Shown: positions 1 to 8,149, counted from the first letter of the stretch. The stretch is 62,984 nt of DNA from CAYXDO01 sp964463485 (GCA_964463485.1 CAYXDO010000057.1:1-62984), one strand, 5' to 3'. Program-made: numbers and translations. The notes: generated from the letters alone by a model not told the origin.

Positions 1-56
1 GCAGACGATCTGACGCAGACGATCTGACGCAGACGATCTGACGCAGACCGCAGACA
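1..56. repeat. 14-bp tandem repeat at window edge
   Basis: Three perfect copies of GCAGACGATCTGAC fill bases 1-42, followed by partial copies (GCAGACC, GCAGAC) up to about 56. Each unit contains a short CAGA/TCTG inverted pair. The array lies directly after the 3' end of the sulfotransferase gene and may continue outside the window. It is too short and lacks spacers, so it is not a CRISPR array. Confidence 0.8.
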
Positions 57-65
57 ATGCGACGC

Positions 66-920
66 TCAGCTCGTCCAATCCATCGATCGCTTCAACAACT
101 CCTCGAGCTTCTGATTCTCGTCTCGGAATCGCGCCGCGACCTGTTGGGCCACCCCATGGTCGAGCCGCTCCCCGCCGCCGGCGCCTCGATTTGTCGCCGA
201 CTTGATCGGCTCGTGAGGCAATTCCAAGAAGTCGAGGACCTGCCTCCACACGCGAGCTGGTTCCTCGAACAGGTCCTCGCTTCGCACGCAGAGAACTTGT
301 CCGGGCCCGAACCATCGAAACCAGCGCGCGAGTTGCTCCGCGTAGCGACCGCGGGCGACGTACGAGTGCCGCTGGTGCGCGTCGCTGACGTAACGCGGAT
401 CTCGAAGGATTCGGTCTTCCTCGCCGGAGAGCCGACTTGGCTCCGCCTCGATCGCCTCCAAGAAGCCGAGGGGCTCCCGCCCGTGACGGCGCTCATGTCG
501 GTAGTGCGACCACGCCCGCGTCACGGGATCGCGCAGGAGCGCGATCAACTTCGCGGTCGGCACCGTGCGCCGCACCCGCTCCGGCGCCAGCGGATGGAAG
601 AGTGTGTACGGCGTGGCCTCGCCGGTGAGGACTCGCCCGCGCACCACGCGCCGCGCGCCCATCTCGACCTCGGTGGGAAAGTGCGCCCGATACCACCGCT
701 CTCCCTTGTCCCAGTAAAGCGTGAAGTAGTGCGGCTCTTTGACCTCGGCCTCCGCGACGGACGGGTGCTCCTCGAGCCATTGGAAGAGCGAGGTGGTGCC
801 CGCCTTCATCGCTCCCAGCACCAAAAAATCCGGCAAAACGCGGACGTTGGCTGTAGCCAAGCGCTCCGCACGTTCCATGCGACGCGAGAGCTGCCGCGCC
901 ATCCCGAGAATCGGCCGCAT
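66..920 (-). CDS. sulfotransferase family protein
   Basis: Predicted PAPS-dependent sulfotransferase of 284 aa, transferring a sulfuryl group from PAPS to an unidentified sugar, lipid or protein acceptor. The 5'-phosphosulfate-binding loop is GAMKAGTTSL (residues 36-45) and the 3'-phosphate motif is LLRDPVTRAWSHY (128-140); these are the two standard PAPS-binding elements. The length matches the compact bacterial Sulfotransfer_1/3 type. No signal peptide or membrane segment is visible, so it is probably cytoplasmic. The start is uncertain: Met7 (base 902) is an equally good alternative. It is divergent from the rhomboid gene and has no partner that names its acceptor. Class is secure, substrate unknown. 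Confidence 0.9.
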   Translation of the reverse strand: MRPILGMARQLSRRMERAERLATANVRVLPDFLVLGAMKAGTTSLFQWLEEHPSVAEAEVKEPHYFTLYWDKGERWYRAHFPTEVEMGARRVVRGRVLTGEATPYTLFHPLAPERVRRTVPTAKLIALLRDPVTRAWSHYRHERRHGREPLGFLEAIEAEPSRLSGEEDRILRDPRYVSDAHQRHSYVARGRYAEQLARWFRWFGPGQVLCVRSEDLFEEPARVWRQVLDFLELPHEPIKSATNRGAGGGERLDHGVAQQVAARFRDENQKLEELLKRSMDWTS

Positions 921-1183
921 CCTCAGGTCCTCGCGCGCTTGGGCATCGACGGCAAGCGCCGAGACCGAGGAGGCCTTCAGGGTCCAACTTGGTCAGCCCT
1001 CAACTTTCAGCCTGGTCAATTATTTCAACGGCTTGTGCAAGGCGGGCGGACTGCGGCCTCTGCGGGGCCGGCGGTGAGTTGCTTCGTATGGTAGCGGCCG
1101 TCGGCGCGCCATGTCCGGCGTGACTGCATTGCGCGCGACCGTCCCCGGTGCCAACCTATTCGAGCGGGCCTAGCCCCTCCGAA

Positions 1184-2287
1184 ATGGAAACTCGAACCGC
1201 TACGCCCGAAGCCGACACGAGCCTTGGCTTCATGGTGGCCGTGCACGAGGCCGCTTCCCACGAGGAAGCCAATCGCCTGGTCGAGATCCTCAACGAACGC
1301 GCCATCCCCGCCCTCGTCCAAAGCCGCGACGTCGGCATACGCGGTGTGATCGTCCCCGAAGGAGATCGCGACATCTGGGTCGTGGTCCCCCAAGCGATGC
1401 GCCCGGAGGCGCTCGCCATCTTGAGTCGGCAGGCCGAAGCCGCCTTGAGTCGGCAGGCCGAAGCCCGCTTGGCGCCAGCGAGCGCTCCGATCGCCCGAAC
1501 GTGGCCTCCCGTCCTTCCCGTTCAAGCGCCGCAGGGCCCCCAGCCCCCTCTTCAGGTCGTCGAGGAAGACGACGCCCTCGAGGAGCCACGAGAGGCCCCT
1601 TCGGGCCCCCTCACTCCGCGGCTGTTGACCGCTTTGCTCGCCATCGGCTCCGGAATCACACTCCAGGTCGTGCTCGAAAGAGCGCTCGGGCGCAGCGCCG
1701 TCATTCACCTCCTGTCCGCGTCCCCCGACCGTCCGGACGAGTGGTGGCGGCTCGTCACCGCCGGCTTCCTTCACAGCGGCTTCGCCCACCTCGCCATGAA
1801 CGGGTTGTTCGCGTTGATCCTCGGCGTGGTCCTCTTTGGAACTCATGGCTTTGGCGCCGTGCTCGCGACCTGGGTGACTTCTTCCGCCGCAGGGTTGCTC
1901 GCGGAACAAAGTCTCTCGCCCGCAACTCACATCCTCGGAGCCTCCGCGGGCATCTACGGACTCATCGGGCTGTGGTGGGGCGGCCAATCCGAACGTGCCA
2001 AACGCGCGGTCCTCCCGCGACGGGAGCGTTGGCGGGCTGCCGGAATCATCGTGCTGCTCATTCCTGGCGCGCTGACTCCGTTCACCTCCACCGGATCCGG
2101 CGTCGCTGTGCTCGCTCACCTCTTCGGCTTCCTCGTGGGTCGCGCGCTGGCCTGGGTATTTCATCGACGCTTCCACGACGAGAACCTCGAACGCACCCGG
2201 ATCGTTTCGCACGTGGGGTTCGCATTCGGCGCGCTCCTCATCGTCGGCGCCTGGCTCGCCGCGATTCCGTCCCTCACGCAGCGCTGA
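1184..2287 (+). CDS. DUF2007-like / rhomboid intramembrane serine protease fusion
   Basis: Polytopic membrane protein (367 aa from this ATG; a GTG at 1148 is an alternative start). Residues about 17-80 resemble the DUF2007 'putative signal transducing' fold (VHEAASHEEANRLVEIL, then VIVPEGDRDIWVVVP). An Ala/Pro-rich linker with a duplicated octapeptide follows. From about residue 147 there are several hydrophobic segments with rhomboid hallmarks: HSGFAHLAMN before the second segment, GASAGIYG carrying the nucleophile Ser (about 254), and AHLFG carrying the catalytic His (about 312). Rhomboids cut transmembrane substrates inside the bilayer. The stop is one base from the start of the LptE-like gene, so the two are probably co-transcribed. 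The rhomboid call is strong; the DUF2007 call is moderate. Confidence 0.88.
   Translation: METRTATPEADTSLGFMVAVHEAASHEEANRLVEILNERAIPALVQSRDVGIRGVIVPEGDRDIWVVVPQAMRPEALAILSRQAEAALSRQAEARLAPASAPIARTWPPVLPVQAPQGPQPPLQVVEEDDALEEPREAPSGPLTPRLLTALLAIGSGITLQVVLERALGRSAVIHLLSASPDRPDEWWRLVTAGFLHSGFAHLAMNGLFALILGVVLFGTHGFGAVLATWVTSSAAGLLAEQSLSPATHILGASAGIYGLIGLWWGGQSERAKRAVLPRRERWRAAGIIVLLIPGALTPFTSTGSGVAVLAHLFGFLVGRALAWVFHRRFHDENLERTRIVSHVGFAFGALLIVGAWLAAIPSLTQR
1421..1465 (+). repeat. 24-bp in-frame tandem duplication
   Basis: A 21-base sequence beginning TTGAGTCGGCAGGCC occurs at 1421-1441 and again at 1445-1465 with a period of 24. It duplicates the octapeptide LSRQAEA(A/R) in the linker between the DUF2007-like and rhomboid parts, so the reading frame is kept. 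Confidence 0.9.
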
Positions 2288-2288
2288 C

Positions 2289-2771
2289 ATGCGGATCCTG
2301 ACTTGCTCCATCGCGCTCACCTTGCTGAGCTGCGGGTACTCATTTCACGGCGCTCCTCGCCGAGTTCGCGTCGAACCCATCCAAGAGCACGGACCCGACC
2401 TCGACGCCGCCGTCGAAGTCTCCGCCGCCGTGCGACGAGCGATCGCCCGCGGCCCGAGCACGGTCCTCGTGGAACGAGCTGCCGACCTCACCCTCGAGCT
2501 CACTCTGGCCGGCGCTACCTCGGTACCCTCGCCCTTCTCGGACTCGAGCCGACGGGCCGCGGAGTCCACTGAGCGGATCCGAATCCGAGCAACTCTCACT
2601 TCCACGAGCGGCCGAGTTGTGTTCCAAGGCGATGAGTTGCTGGGCGAAGCAGACTACGTGAGCCCGCCCGGAGAGATCGCGACCATCGAGGGGGCCCGCC
2701 GCACGGCTCTGGCGAGGGCTGCGGAGAGGCTGGCGCAGCAGCTCGCCGCAAAGATCCGTCAGGCCCGCTGA
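2289..2771 (+). CDS. lptE: LptE-like LPS-assembly lipoprotein
   Basis: Small lipoprotein of 160 aa with a short signal peptide and lipobox ending LSC at about residue 15, followed at once by GYSFHG. A CGY-x-(F/L)-x-G start to the mature chain is the usual signature of LptE, the outer-membrane lipoprotein that plugs and assembles LptD for lipopolysaccharide export. The size fits the family, and the mixed alpha/beta composition with a C-terminal helix (RTALARAAERLAQQLAAK) agrees. It starts one base after the rhomboid stop, suggesting an operon. No lptD is in the window. LptE proteins diverge strongly, so the symbol is tentative. Confidence 0.7.
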   Translation: MRILTCSIALTLLSCGYSFHGAPRRVRVEPIQEHGPDLDAAVEVSAAVRRAIARGPSTVLVERAADLTLELTLAGATSVPSPFSDSSRRAAESTERIRIRATLTSTSGRVVFQGDELLGEADYVSPPGEIATIEGARRTALARAAERLAQQLAAKIRQAR

Positions 2772-3062
2772 CGACCTGTCGACGGGACAGAGACGAGCTC
2801 GCCGCGTTCCTCTCGAAGCGTCCTTCTCCTCGTCCCGCCATTCCCAGCAGCTCCGGCGCCGCCTCGAGGCCTGTTGAACCCCGCCGAACAGGTCGAAGTC
2901 TCCTTTTGGCAGAAGCTCTTCGGAAAGCAGTAGTCATCGAGGCTCGCACATCGCTGAGCGCTTCCTCGATGCTCGTAAGCACGAAGGAGTGGATCGGTCC
3001 GTACCCAGCTGGGCACCTGCCTTCGTGTTGACATCAGGCCCGCGGCGGGCTGATGGGAAGTC

Positions 3063-4112
3063 GTGCACGCGACCCGGCTTCAGGCCTCCAACTTTCGGCT
3101 CTTCGACAAACTCGACCTCGACAAGTTGGCTCCGTTTACGTTGCTCGTTGGGCGGAACAACGTGGGCAAGACGGCAGTTCTCGAGGCCTTCGTGGCGGCA
3201 CTCTCCCGAGATCCGATCGTTGCGACGGCCACCTTGGATCGCGCCAGAGAGCTCGTGCCGACAAGAAACGCCACGACGATGGAGGTCTTTCGTACCCTTT
3301 TTCACAAACTCGAGCCCAACATTTCGGAAATAGTGCTCAAACTGTCCGGTCCGAAGCTCAATCGCCGAGTTCGAATTTGGACCGAGCAGCCTGCTGAATC
3401 GTCCAGCGTCGACGCAGTGAACTCGGGAGAGCCTTTCGAGCCCGACCGCGACATTCATTGGGCCGTCGACATCGATGGGGCCCAGGTCTGCAAGGCGACG
3501 GCCTGGCGAGATCCACGCGAGCAACGCACCAATCGGAAATGGTCCGGATATGACGAGGCACCCAATCGCGTCTACTTGTCGACTTCCATGTGGCTCGGCG
3601 ACGAATTCCTGGATACGTTCAGCCAGATCAAGCGGATGGGTGGACTTCAGCCCATTCTGGCCGTGCTCAAGAAACTCTCGAGCGGCCTTTCGGACCTCCA
3701 GATCTTGACGTATGGGGGACAACCACGCCTCGAAGCACGCGTCGGCGACGTTGAGATGCCGATCCAACTTCTCGGGGACGGCTCGGTGCGGACTCTGACC
3801 TACCTCTTGGCTGCAACTCGGGCTCAGGGCGGGTTCCTGATGATCGACGAGATCGAAAGAGGGATTCACTTTGAGGCCCTCGTCGATGTGTTGGTGGCAC
3901 TTCGGAGGCGCGCAGCCGACGCCGAGACACAAATTGTCGCTACGACTCACTCCGACGAGTGCATCCGGGCAGTCAAGAGCGCGTTTGCCGACGCTCCGGA
4001 GCAGTGGCAATTGATTCGCCTCACCCGCGATACTCAAGGAGCTATCGAAGTAGCGGCGCCAGACGCTGATTCGACTTCGTCCGCCATCGAGTTTGGCATG
4101 GAGCTTCGATAA
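3063..4112 (+). CDS. AAA/OLD-like ABC-type ATPase (first gene of an ATPase-TOPRIM pair)
   Basis: Cytoplasmic ATPase of 349 aa from a GTG start. Visible motifs in order: N-terminal strand ATRLQASNFRLFDKL typical of SMC/RecF/OLD ATPases; Walker A GRNNVGKT (30-37); a signature-like LGDGSVRT (237-244); Walker B FLMIDEIE (258-265); and an H-loop region ATTHSDE (293-299). This is the AAA_15/AAA_21 layout used by OLD nucleases, Gabija GajA and PARIS AriA, but no TOPRIM domain is fused; that domain is encoded by the next gene. The stop TAA shares one base with the next ATG (TAATG), so translation is probably coupled. Base composition looks less GC-rich than the flanking genes. Biochemical role and substrate are unknown; defence function is inferred. 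Confidence 0.85.
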   Translation: MHATRLQASNFRLFDKLDLDKLAPFTLLVGRNNVGKTAVLEAFVAALSRDPIVATATLDRARELVPTRNATTMEVFRTLFHKLEPNISEIVLKLSGPKLNRRVRIWTEQPAESSSVDAVNSGEPFEPDRDIHWAVDIDGAQVCKATAWRDPREQRTNRKWSGYDEAPNRVYLSTSMWLGDEFLDTFSQIKRMGGLQPILAVLKKLSSGLSDLQILTYGGQPRLEARVGDVEMPIQLLGDGSVRTLTYLLAATRAQGGFLMIDEIERGIHFEALVDVLVALRRRAADAETQIVATTHSDECIRAVKSAFADAPEQWQLIRLTRDTQGAIEVAAPDADSTSSAIEFGMELR

Positions 4113-4849
4113 TGCCCGGCATCTTGCGTCCGCGGGCGGAGGATCCCGAAATCGCCGCGGTCAAGCAACCCTTGGCTCGGCCGGTCCAAATTCTGGTCGA
4201 AGGTAGAGAAGACGTTTCCATCACCTGTGCCATCCTTGGAATCAGCCGCAACGAGTGTGCAAACGAACGCTGTCAGGTGACGGCAGTCGGAGGCAAGAGC
4301 AAGTTTGAGCAGGTTCTCAAGGGCTGGAAGGCCGCGACATCCCCGTCGAGCTTTCTACGCACAGGCCTCGAGAAGCTCGTTCTGGTTGTAGATGCCGACG
4401 AAGACGAAGACCAGACGCGGAAGAACCTCACGGCCCAGCTGACGCGGGCCGGCTATCCGCTGCCATCAAGCTCGAGCTCGTTGGCGACGCCGACAGAATC
4501 AACGTTCACATTTCAAACAGAGTTCGTTTTGCTCCCAGGGGGCAACAGGCCGGGTGCCATGGAGGATTTGGTTTTGACGGCGCTGGCATCCGGCCAGGGT
4601 CTCGTGCTTGCCGACAAATACCTCGCCGACGTATGTAGAGCTGGGTTGGATCACCACGCGACTCTCGGTCCTGGCGCGGCCAAACACTTTATCGGTTCAG
4701 AACCGTCCACGAAAGGCAGGATTCAGGCGCTACTGAGCCAGTTTTCGAAGGAGAACTACAAATTGTTGGGCATGGCCTTCGACGATGGGATCATCGACGC
4801 GAACGCGGAGGAGTTCGCCGCGTTCCGCGAACGCCTCCGAGCCCTTTGA
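4112..4849 (+). CDS. DUF3226-type TOPRIM protein (second gene of the pair)
   Basis: Protein of 245 aa with TOPRIM-like acidic motifs: ILVEGREDV with Glu30, then LVLVVDADEDED giving a D-x-D at 94/96. Between them is the conserved AVGGKSKFEQVLKGW. Further on, VLLPGGNRPGAMEDLVLTAL matches the 'PDN...G.LEDFL' block of DUF3226, a TOPRIM-related family of unknown function. TOPRIM domains bind divalent metal and often cut nucleic acid or act as the effector beside an ATPase, as in OLD nucleases and PARIS. It overlaps the upstream ATPase gene by one base, which strongly suggests a shared complex. Nuclease activity is inference; only the fold and metal residues are visible. Confidence 0.82.
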   Translation: MPGILRPRAEDPEIAAVKQPLARPVQILVEGREDVSITCAILGISRNECANERCQVTAVGGKSKFEQVLKGWKAATSPSSFLRTGLEKLVLVVDADEDEDQTRKNLTAQLTRAGYPLPSSSSSLATPTESTFTFQTEFVLLPGGNRPGAMEDLVLTALASGQGLVLADKYLADVCRAGLDHHATLGPGAAKHFIGSEPSTKGRIQALLSQFSKENYKLLGMAFDDGIIDANAEEFAAFRERLRAL

Positions 4850-4959
4850 CTCCAGGTCGGAAGACCAAGTTGCTTCCGAACCCCTGATTCATCCGGTGTT
4901 CGAGAATCGGAACCACGAACTCCTCCGCATAGTTGTTCACTCAGTACTCCCCGATGATT

Positions 4960-5110
4960 TTCAAGCCGTGCCCCCTGTGACCGATTTTCGGTGGGCGGTC
5001 CTGAAGCTTTCAAGCCGTGCCACCCTGTGACCGATTTTCGCCCCAAATTCAAGCCGTGCCTCCCCCCAAATTCAAGCCGTGCCCCTGTGACCGATTTTCG
5101 GTGGGCGGTC
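4960..5110. repeat. interspersed direct repeats, possible IS-end remnant
   Basis: Two short motifs alternate. TTCAAGCCGTGCC (A) occurs at 4960-4972, 5009-5021, 5048-5060 and 5071-5083. CCTGTGACCGATTTTCG (B) occurs at 4974-4990, 5024-5040 and 5084-5100; the first and third B copies continue as GTGGGCGGTC. Order is A-B-A-B-A-A-B. The unequal spacing and absence of unique spacers argue against CRISPR. Multiple short copies of a terminal sequence are known at ends of IS21-type elements, so this may be the decayed end of a transposon, but no transposase gene is present. A protein-binding array is the alternative. Confidence 0.75.
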
Positions 5111-5143
5111 GGAAATGTTCAGTAGTGACTCAGTTGAGTTTGC

Positions 5144-5166
5144 GTAACAGCGGCGGCCCGCTGTTA
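5144..5166. repeat. perfect inverted repeat
   Basis: GTAACAGCGG at 5144-5153 and its exact complement CCGCTGTTAC at 5157-5166, separated by three bases (CGG). It can form a strong hairpin or act as an operator. No U-run follows on the plus strand, so terminator function is not evident. It lies between the repeat cluster and the lipoprotein gene. Confidence 0.6.
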
Positions 5167-5404
5167 CAGTCTGGCGACGAATTCAGGTTGCGGACGACGC
5201 CGGCGGAGGCCTTCGCTGCGCTCGAGAGAGCACTTCCTGAGGCTGCGAACGAGCTCGTCCGACTCGGCGGCGCCGCGGGTCGATCGGGAGGCGCTGCGGG
5301 GCCTCAGGCCGGCCGGAGCTCGGCCGAGCTACGTGGCGATGAGTACCTGCCTCACGTAGGTGCTCGGCCTCGACCCTCGGCGGGAGTCGTGTCAGGCTCC
5401 GTTC

Positions 5405-6112
5405 GTGTCGGCGCTCTCGTTCCCGGGCCGGGCGTCCTTCTTGCTCTTGGCCTCCACGGGCCTCACGGCGTGCGTCCGGGTCCAGGTGAGAGGCGGCGCG
5501 TCCGAGGCGTACGCTCAATCGTCGCTGGGCGGGTTAGACTTGGCCGTCGTCGTGGAGGCGCCAATCCTTTCCGAGTCGCTCGAGGTTGGATCGACTCTGG
5601 GGGAGGGCGATGCCCGGCGGGCAGTGCAGAAGCTCCTCTGCGACTCTGTCTCCGATGCCATTCGCGCTCAGACCGCCCTCGGTCGAATAGCTTGCGCGGA
5701 GCCCGAGATTTCGCCCGAGCTCGTGAGCTGGAAGCGCGAGGCGGGTTCGGAGCCGCCAGTGTCCGTCCGCGCGCCCAAGCTCGGCGAGAGAGTTGACTTT
5801 GGCATCTCGTCGTTCGATCTCGTCCTATTCGCAAGCGAGCTTTCCGCAGAGCAGGTTGTCACCCCGCGAGCTCTGTACGCACCCGACGCTCCGGGCAGCG
5901 CGACTGCGCATCAGGTCGGCACCACGGACGACGTGACTTTGAACGTACGCGCGAGCTTCGCGCTCTGGGACAACCGAACGGGTACGGTCGTAAGCCTCGG
6001 GACCGCGAAGGTCGAGGTGATCCGTCCGAAGACCCTCGATCGAGAGGCGTGGACCATCGTGGCCCGCGTACTAGCTCGGAGCGTGCTGAAAGTCAGTCCA
6101 CCGATGAAGTGA
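5405..6112 (+). CDS. putative lipoprotein of unknown function
   Basis: Exported protein of about 235 aa. A GTG at 5405 gives a signal peptide with hydrophobic core ASFLLLAST and lipobox LTAC, which is why this start was chosen over an upstream ATG at 5360 that adds 15 unlikely residues. The mature chain has no family I recognise. It contains a region rich in beta-strand pattern near the end (VTLNVRASFALWDN, VVSLGTAKVEVI), which suggests a compact beta domain anchored in a membrane. It lies upstream of another lipoprotein gene on the same strand with a 40-base gap, possibly one transcript. Confidence 0.7.
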   Translation: MSALSFPGRASFLLLASTGLTACVRVQVRGGASEAYAQSSLGGLDLAVVVEAPILSESLEVGSTLGEGDARRAVQKLLCDSVSDAIRAQTALGRIACAEPEISPELVSWKREAGSEPPVSVRAPKLGERVDFGISSFDLVLFASELSAEQVVTPRALYAPDAPGSATAHQVGTTDDVTLNVRASFALWDNRTGTVVSLGTAKVEVIRPKTLDREAWTIVARVLARSVLKVSPPMK

Positions 6113-6152
6113 GTCGCGCGACTTCAGCCGCCCAACAGCCGTGGATGGAACG

Positions 6153-6827
6153 ATGCGCCCACGACTGAGTCGATCCGCTGGCCTCGCGATGATTCTGCTC
6201 CTCGCGGCTTGCCCGAAGAAACGCACGGCGCTCGACACACCGCCTCCTTCTCGGATCGTCGTGGAGATCTCGCCCGCTCAGCTCGAATCGCGCTGGACCG
6301 CGGCGGTCGAAGGCGCTAACGCGAGAATTCAGCCCGCCGCGATGATGATGATACCGACATCCACTCGTGGGTCCTCGTACGGAGGCTCAGTGGTCACTTT
6401 GTTCGGCTCGTTCGACGTCTTCGTCACCAACATCAGGGCATCTTTCCCGGTCGAAGTCATCAAGGCCAGCAGGGAGTCGAACTATGTTTCCGTCGGCTAC
6501 CTCGATCCTGCTCGAGTCCGTCCGGTGGTCACGGCGAGTCAAGGAGCGGCCAAGAGCGAGCCGGAACCGATCGAGCTCTTTGCATCACCCGCCTCCGAGC
6601 CGTGTGCGGTCGACCAGGATTGTGTCATCACCACGTTCCCTGGTTGCTGCGAGAGCTGTCCGCTCGACCCTTACGGAACGACCAAGAGACAGCTCGAGGT
6701 GAGTAGGCGTCTCTGCGCGGCGATGGATTGCCGCGTTCGAGGCGGCAAGTGTCGGCCGGTTGCGAGCCCCGATGACTTCGTCACGCGTTGTCGAGCGAGT
6801 CGCTGTGTCGCGGAGCCGAGTCCCTGA
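6153..6827 (+). CDS. putative Cys-rich lipoprotein
   Basis: Exported protein of about 224 aa. Starting at the second Met (6153) gives MRPRLSRSAG followed by a hydrophobic core and lipobox LLAAC. The middle has no recognisable domain. The C-terminal third is Cys-rich (CAVDQDCVITTFPGCCESC, later CRVRGGKC and CRASRC), resembling small disulfide-rich modules in myxobacterial surface lipoproteins. The stop codon lies within a 13-bp tandem repeat. Function unknown. Confidence 0.7.
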   Translation: MRPRLSRSAGLAMILLLAACPKKRTALDTPPPSRIVVEISPAQLESRWTAAVEGANARIQPAAMMMIPTSTRGSSYGGSVVTLFGSFDVFVTNIRASFPVEVIKASRESNYVSVGYLDPARVRPVVTASQGAAKSEPEPIELFASPASEPCAVDQDCVITTFPGCCESCPLDPYGTTKRQLEVSRRLCAAMDCRVRGGKCRPVASPDDFVTRCRASRCVAEPSP

Positions 6828-6843
6828 GCCGAGTCCCTGAGCC
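6813..6843 (+). repeat. 13-bp tandem repeat over stop codon
   Basis: GAGCCGAGTCCCT is present twice in tandem (6813-6825 and 6826-6838) with a five-base partial third copy. The lipoprotein stop TGA (6825-6827) is formed across the first repeat junction. The unit is not a multiple of three, so copy-number change could alter the C-terminus. Confidence 0.8.
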
Positions 6844-6946
6844 TGTCCGATGGCTTTCGGGAAATTCCGGTAGGGTGGGGTGAAAAACAGGACGAGCGAC
6901 ACGTCGAGCAGTTCATCACTGGACCTTGGCCCGCCCTCCTGCGCTG

Positions 6947-8110
6947 ATGCGAGCGCTCATGTCGGGCTCCGCGTTGCAACGCCAAGAGCAGAATCGATTT
7001 CTACTGCTCGACGTCGCGCGCGGAGTCGCTGCGGTGTTGGTCGTCATCCATCACTGCTTCAGAGCGACGCCGGGATACAACTCGGCGCGCTTCGAGACCC
7101 TCAAAGAGCTCGACCTCACTTGGACGTCCTTCGTGTTGCTGGGTTCCTTTGCCGTCAGCCTATTCTTCGTCTTGAGCGGCGCGTCGTTCGGCCTGTCGCT
7201 CGGGACGCCAGAACGCTTCGAGACTCGTGCCTTTTACATCAAACGTTTTTTTCGGATCTACCCGGCCTATCTGCTCTCGATTCTCGCATATTGGACGTTT
7301 AGGCCGATCTACGGGCTGATTCGAGAACCAGGGCTATCCGACTGGCTGAGTCCTCAGTTCGCCAACGAACCGGGCCTCCTCGGGTGGGTGACGTACCTAA
7401 CCATGACTTTCAACCTCGCGGGCACGCCCCAGTGCTTCAACACCGTCCTGTGGTCCTTGCCGATTGAGGTGCAGTTCTATCTGTTCTTTCCGCTTCTCGT
7501 CGCCTGCCTCAGGCCGACGAACCGATGGGCTGGGAACGCGCTCGTCATCGGGCTCTGCGGTTGTGCATGGCTCGTCGGCACGGCAACTCACACTCCTGGA
7601 GGAACGCTGCAGCGGCTTTGGGAGTTCGGCGGCGGACTGCTCATCGGGGTCAATCGACAACCCATCGCGAGACTGCTCGCCTCGAAATTCGCGGCGTCAG
7701 TCGTTCTCATCGCGGCGTGCGCGCTGTTTTTGATTCCCCGCGTCGGGCCGATTTCGTTGGGTCCGATGCCGGCGAACACCTTCGACGTATTGTGTGGGTT
7801 CGGCATCGTAGCGTCGTGCGCGGGCCCCAGCCGATGGCAGCCGTCGTCGGGGGCCGGACGAATCTTGGTTGCGACTGGAGCGTACTCCTACAGTCTCTAC
7901 CTGTTCCACTCGCTCTTCATTGGGCTCGTGGCGCCCATCGGGTACAGCCTCGCTTCTGATTGGCACCCCGGCGCCTTCTTTCCGATATTACTGGCGGTCG
8001 TGCTTCCAGCGAGCTGGTTGCTGGCCCGGCAGCTGTTCCGAGTGGAGAGCGCCTTCATCGACTTGGGACGACGACTCGCCAGACCCGCGAATCGCCCAAC
8101 GCCTCGTTAG
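6947..8110 (+). CDS. acyltransferase 3 family membrane protein
   Basis: Integral membrane acyltransferase of about 387 aa (OafA/YrhL type) that transfers acetyl or other acyl groups to sugars or lipids at the membrane. The opening block NRFLLLDVARGVAAVLVVIHHCF is the standard N-terminal helix of the family, with the invariant His in VVIHH. About ten hydrophobic segments follow, including SLFFVLSGASFGLSL and SYSLYLFHSLFIG near the C-terminus, all typical positions. Starts at 6947 and 6959 are both possible. The acceptor cannot be inferred from the neighbours; surface polysaccharide or lipid A-like targets are the usual ones. Confidence 0.9.
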   Translation: MRALMSGSALQRQEQNRFLLLDVARGVAAVLVVIHHCFRATPGYNSARFETLKELDLTWTSFVLLGSFAVSLFFVLSGASFGLSLGTPERFETRAFYIKRFFRIYPAYLLSILAYWTFRPIYGLIREPGLSDWLSPQFANEPGLLGWVTYLTMTFNLAGTPQCFNTVLWSLPIEVQFYLFFPLLVACLRPTNRWAGNALVIGLCGCAWLVGTATHTPGGTLQRLWEFGGGLLIGVNRQPIARLLASKFAASVVLIAACALFLIPRVGPISLGPMPANTFDVLCGFGIVASCAGPSRWQPSSGAGRILVATGAYSYSLYLFHSLFIGLVAPIGYSLASDWHPGAFFPILLAVVLPASWLLARQLFRVESAFIDLGRRLARPANRPTPR

Positions 8111-8149
8111 TCGATTCGATGTCGGGCAGCGAGCTTCTGCAATCGGTGT

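Larger units (their letters stand above)
4850..5404. other. intergenic region with direct-repeat cluster
   Basis: A 555-base stretch separates the ATPase-TOPRIM cassette from the next lipoprotein gene. Its centre (4960-5110) is the repeat cluster annotated separately. The open frame that crosses it has the composition of a shadow and resembles no family. The part from about 5111 to 5404 is GC-rich with no recognised gene; it includes a short inverted pair GTAACAGCGG/CCGCTGTTAC at about 5144-5166. Confidence 0.6.

Noticed and set aside
1..42. CRISPR-like repeats
   Set aside because: Simple 14-bp head-to-tail tandem without spacers.
4960..5110. CRISPR array
   Set aside because: The two motifs alternate with unequal, short spacing and there are no unique spacers of constant length, nor any cas gene.
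5017..5796. Open frame through the repeat cluster
   Set aside because: Runs through non-coding repeats and overlaps the lipoprotein gene in another frame; no family resemblance.
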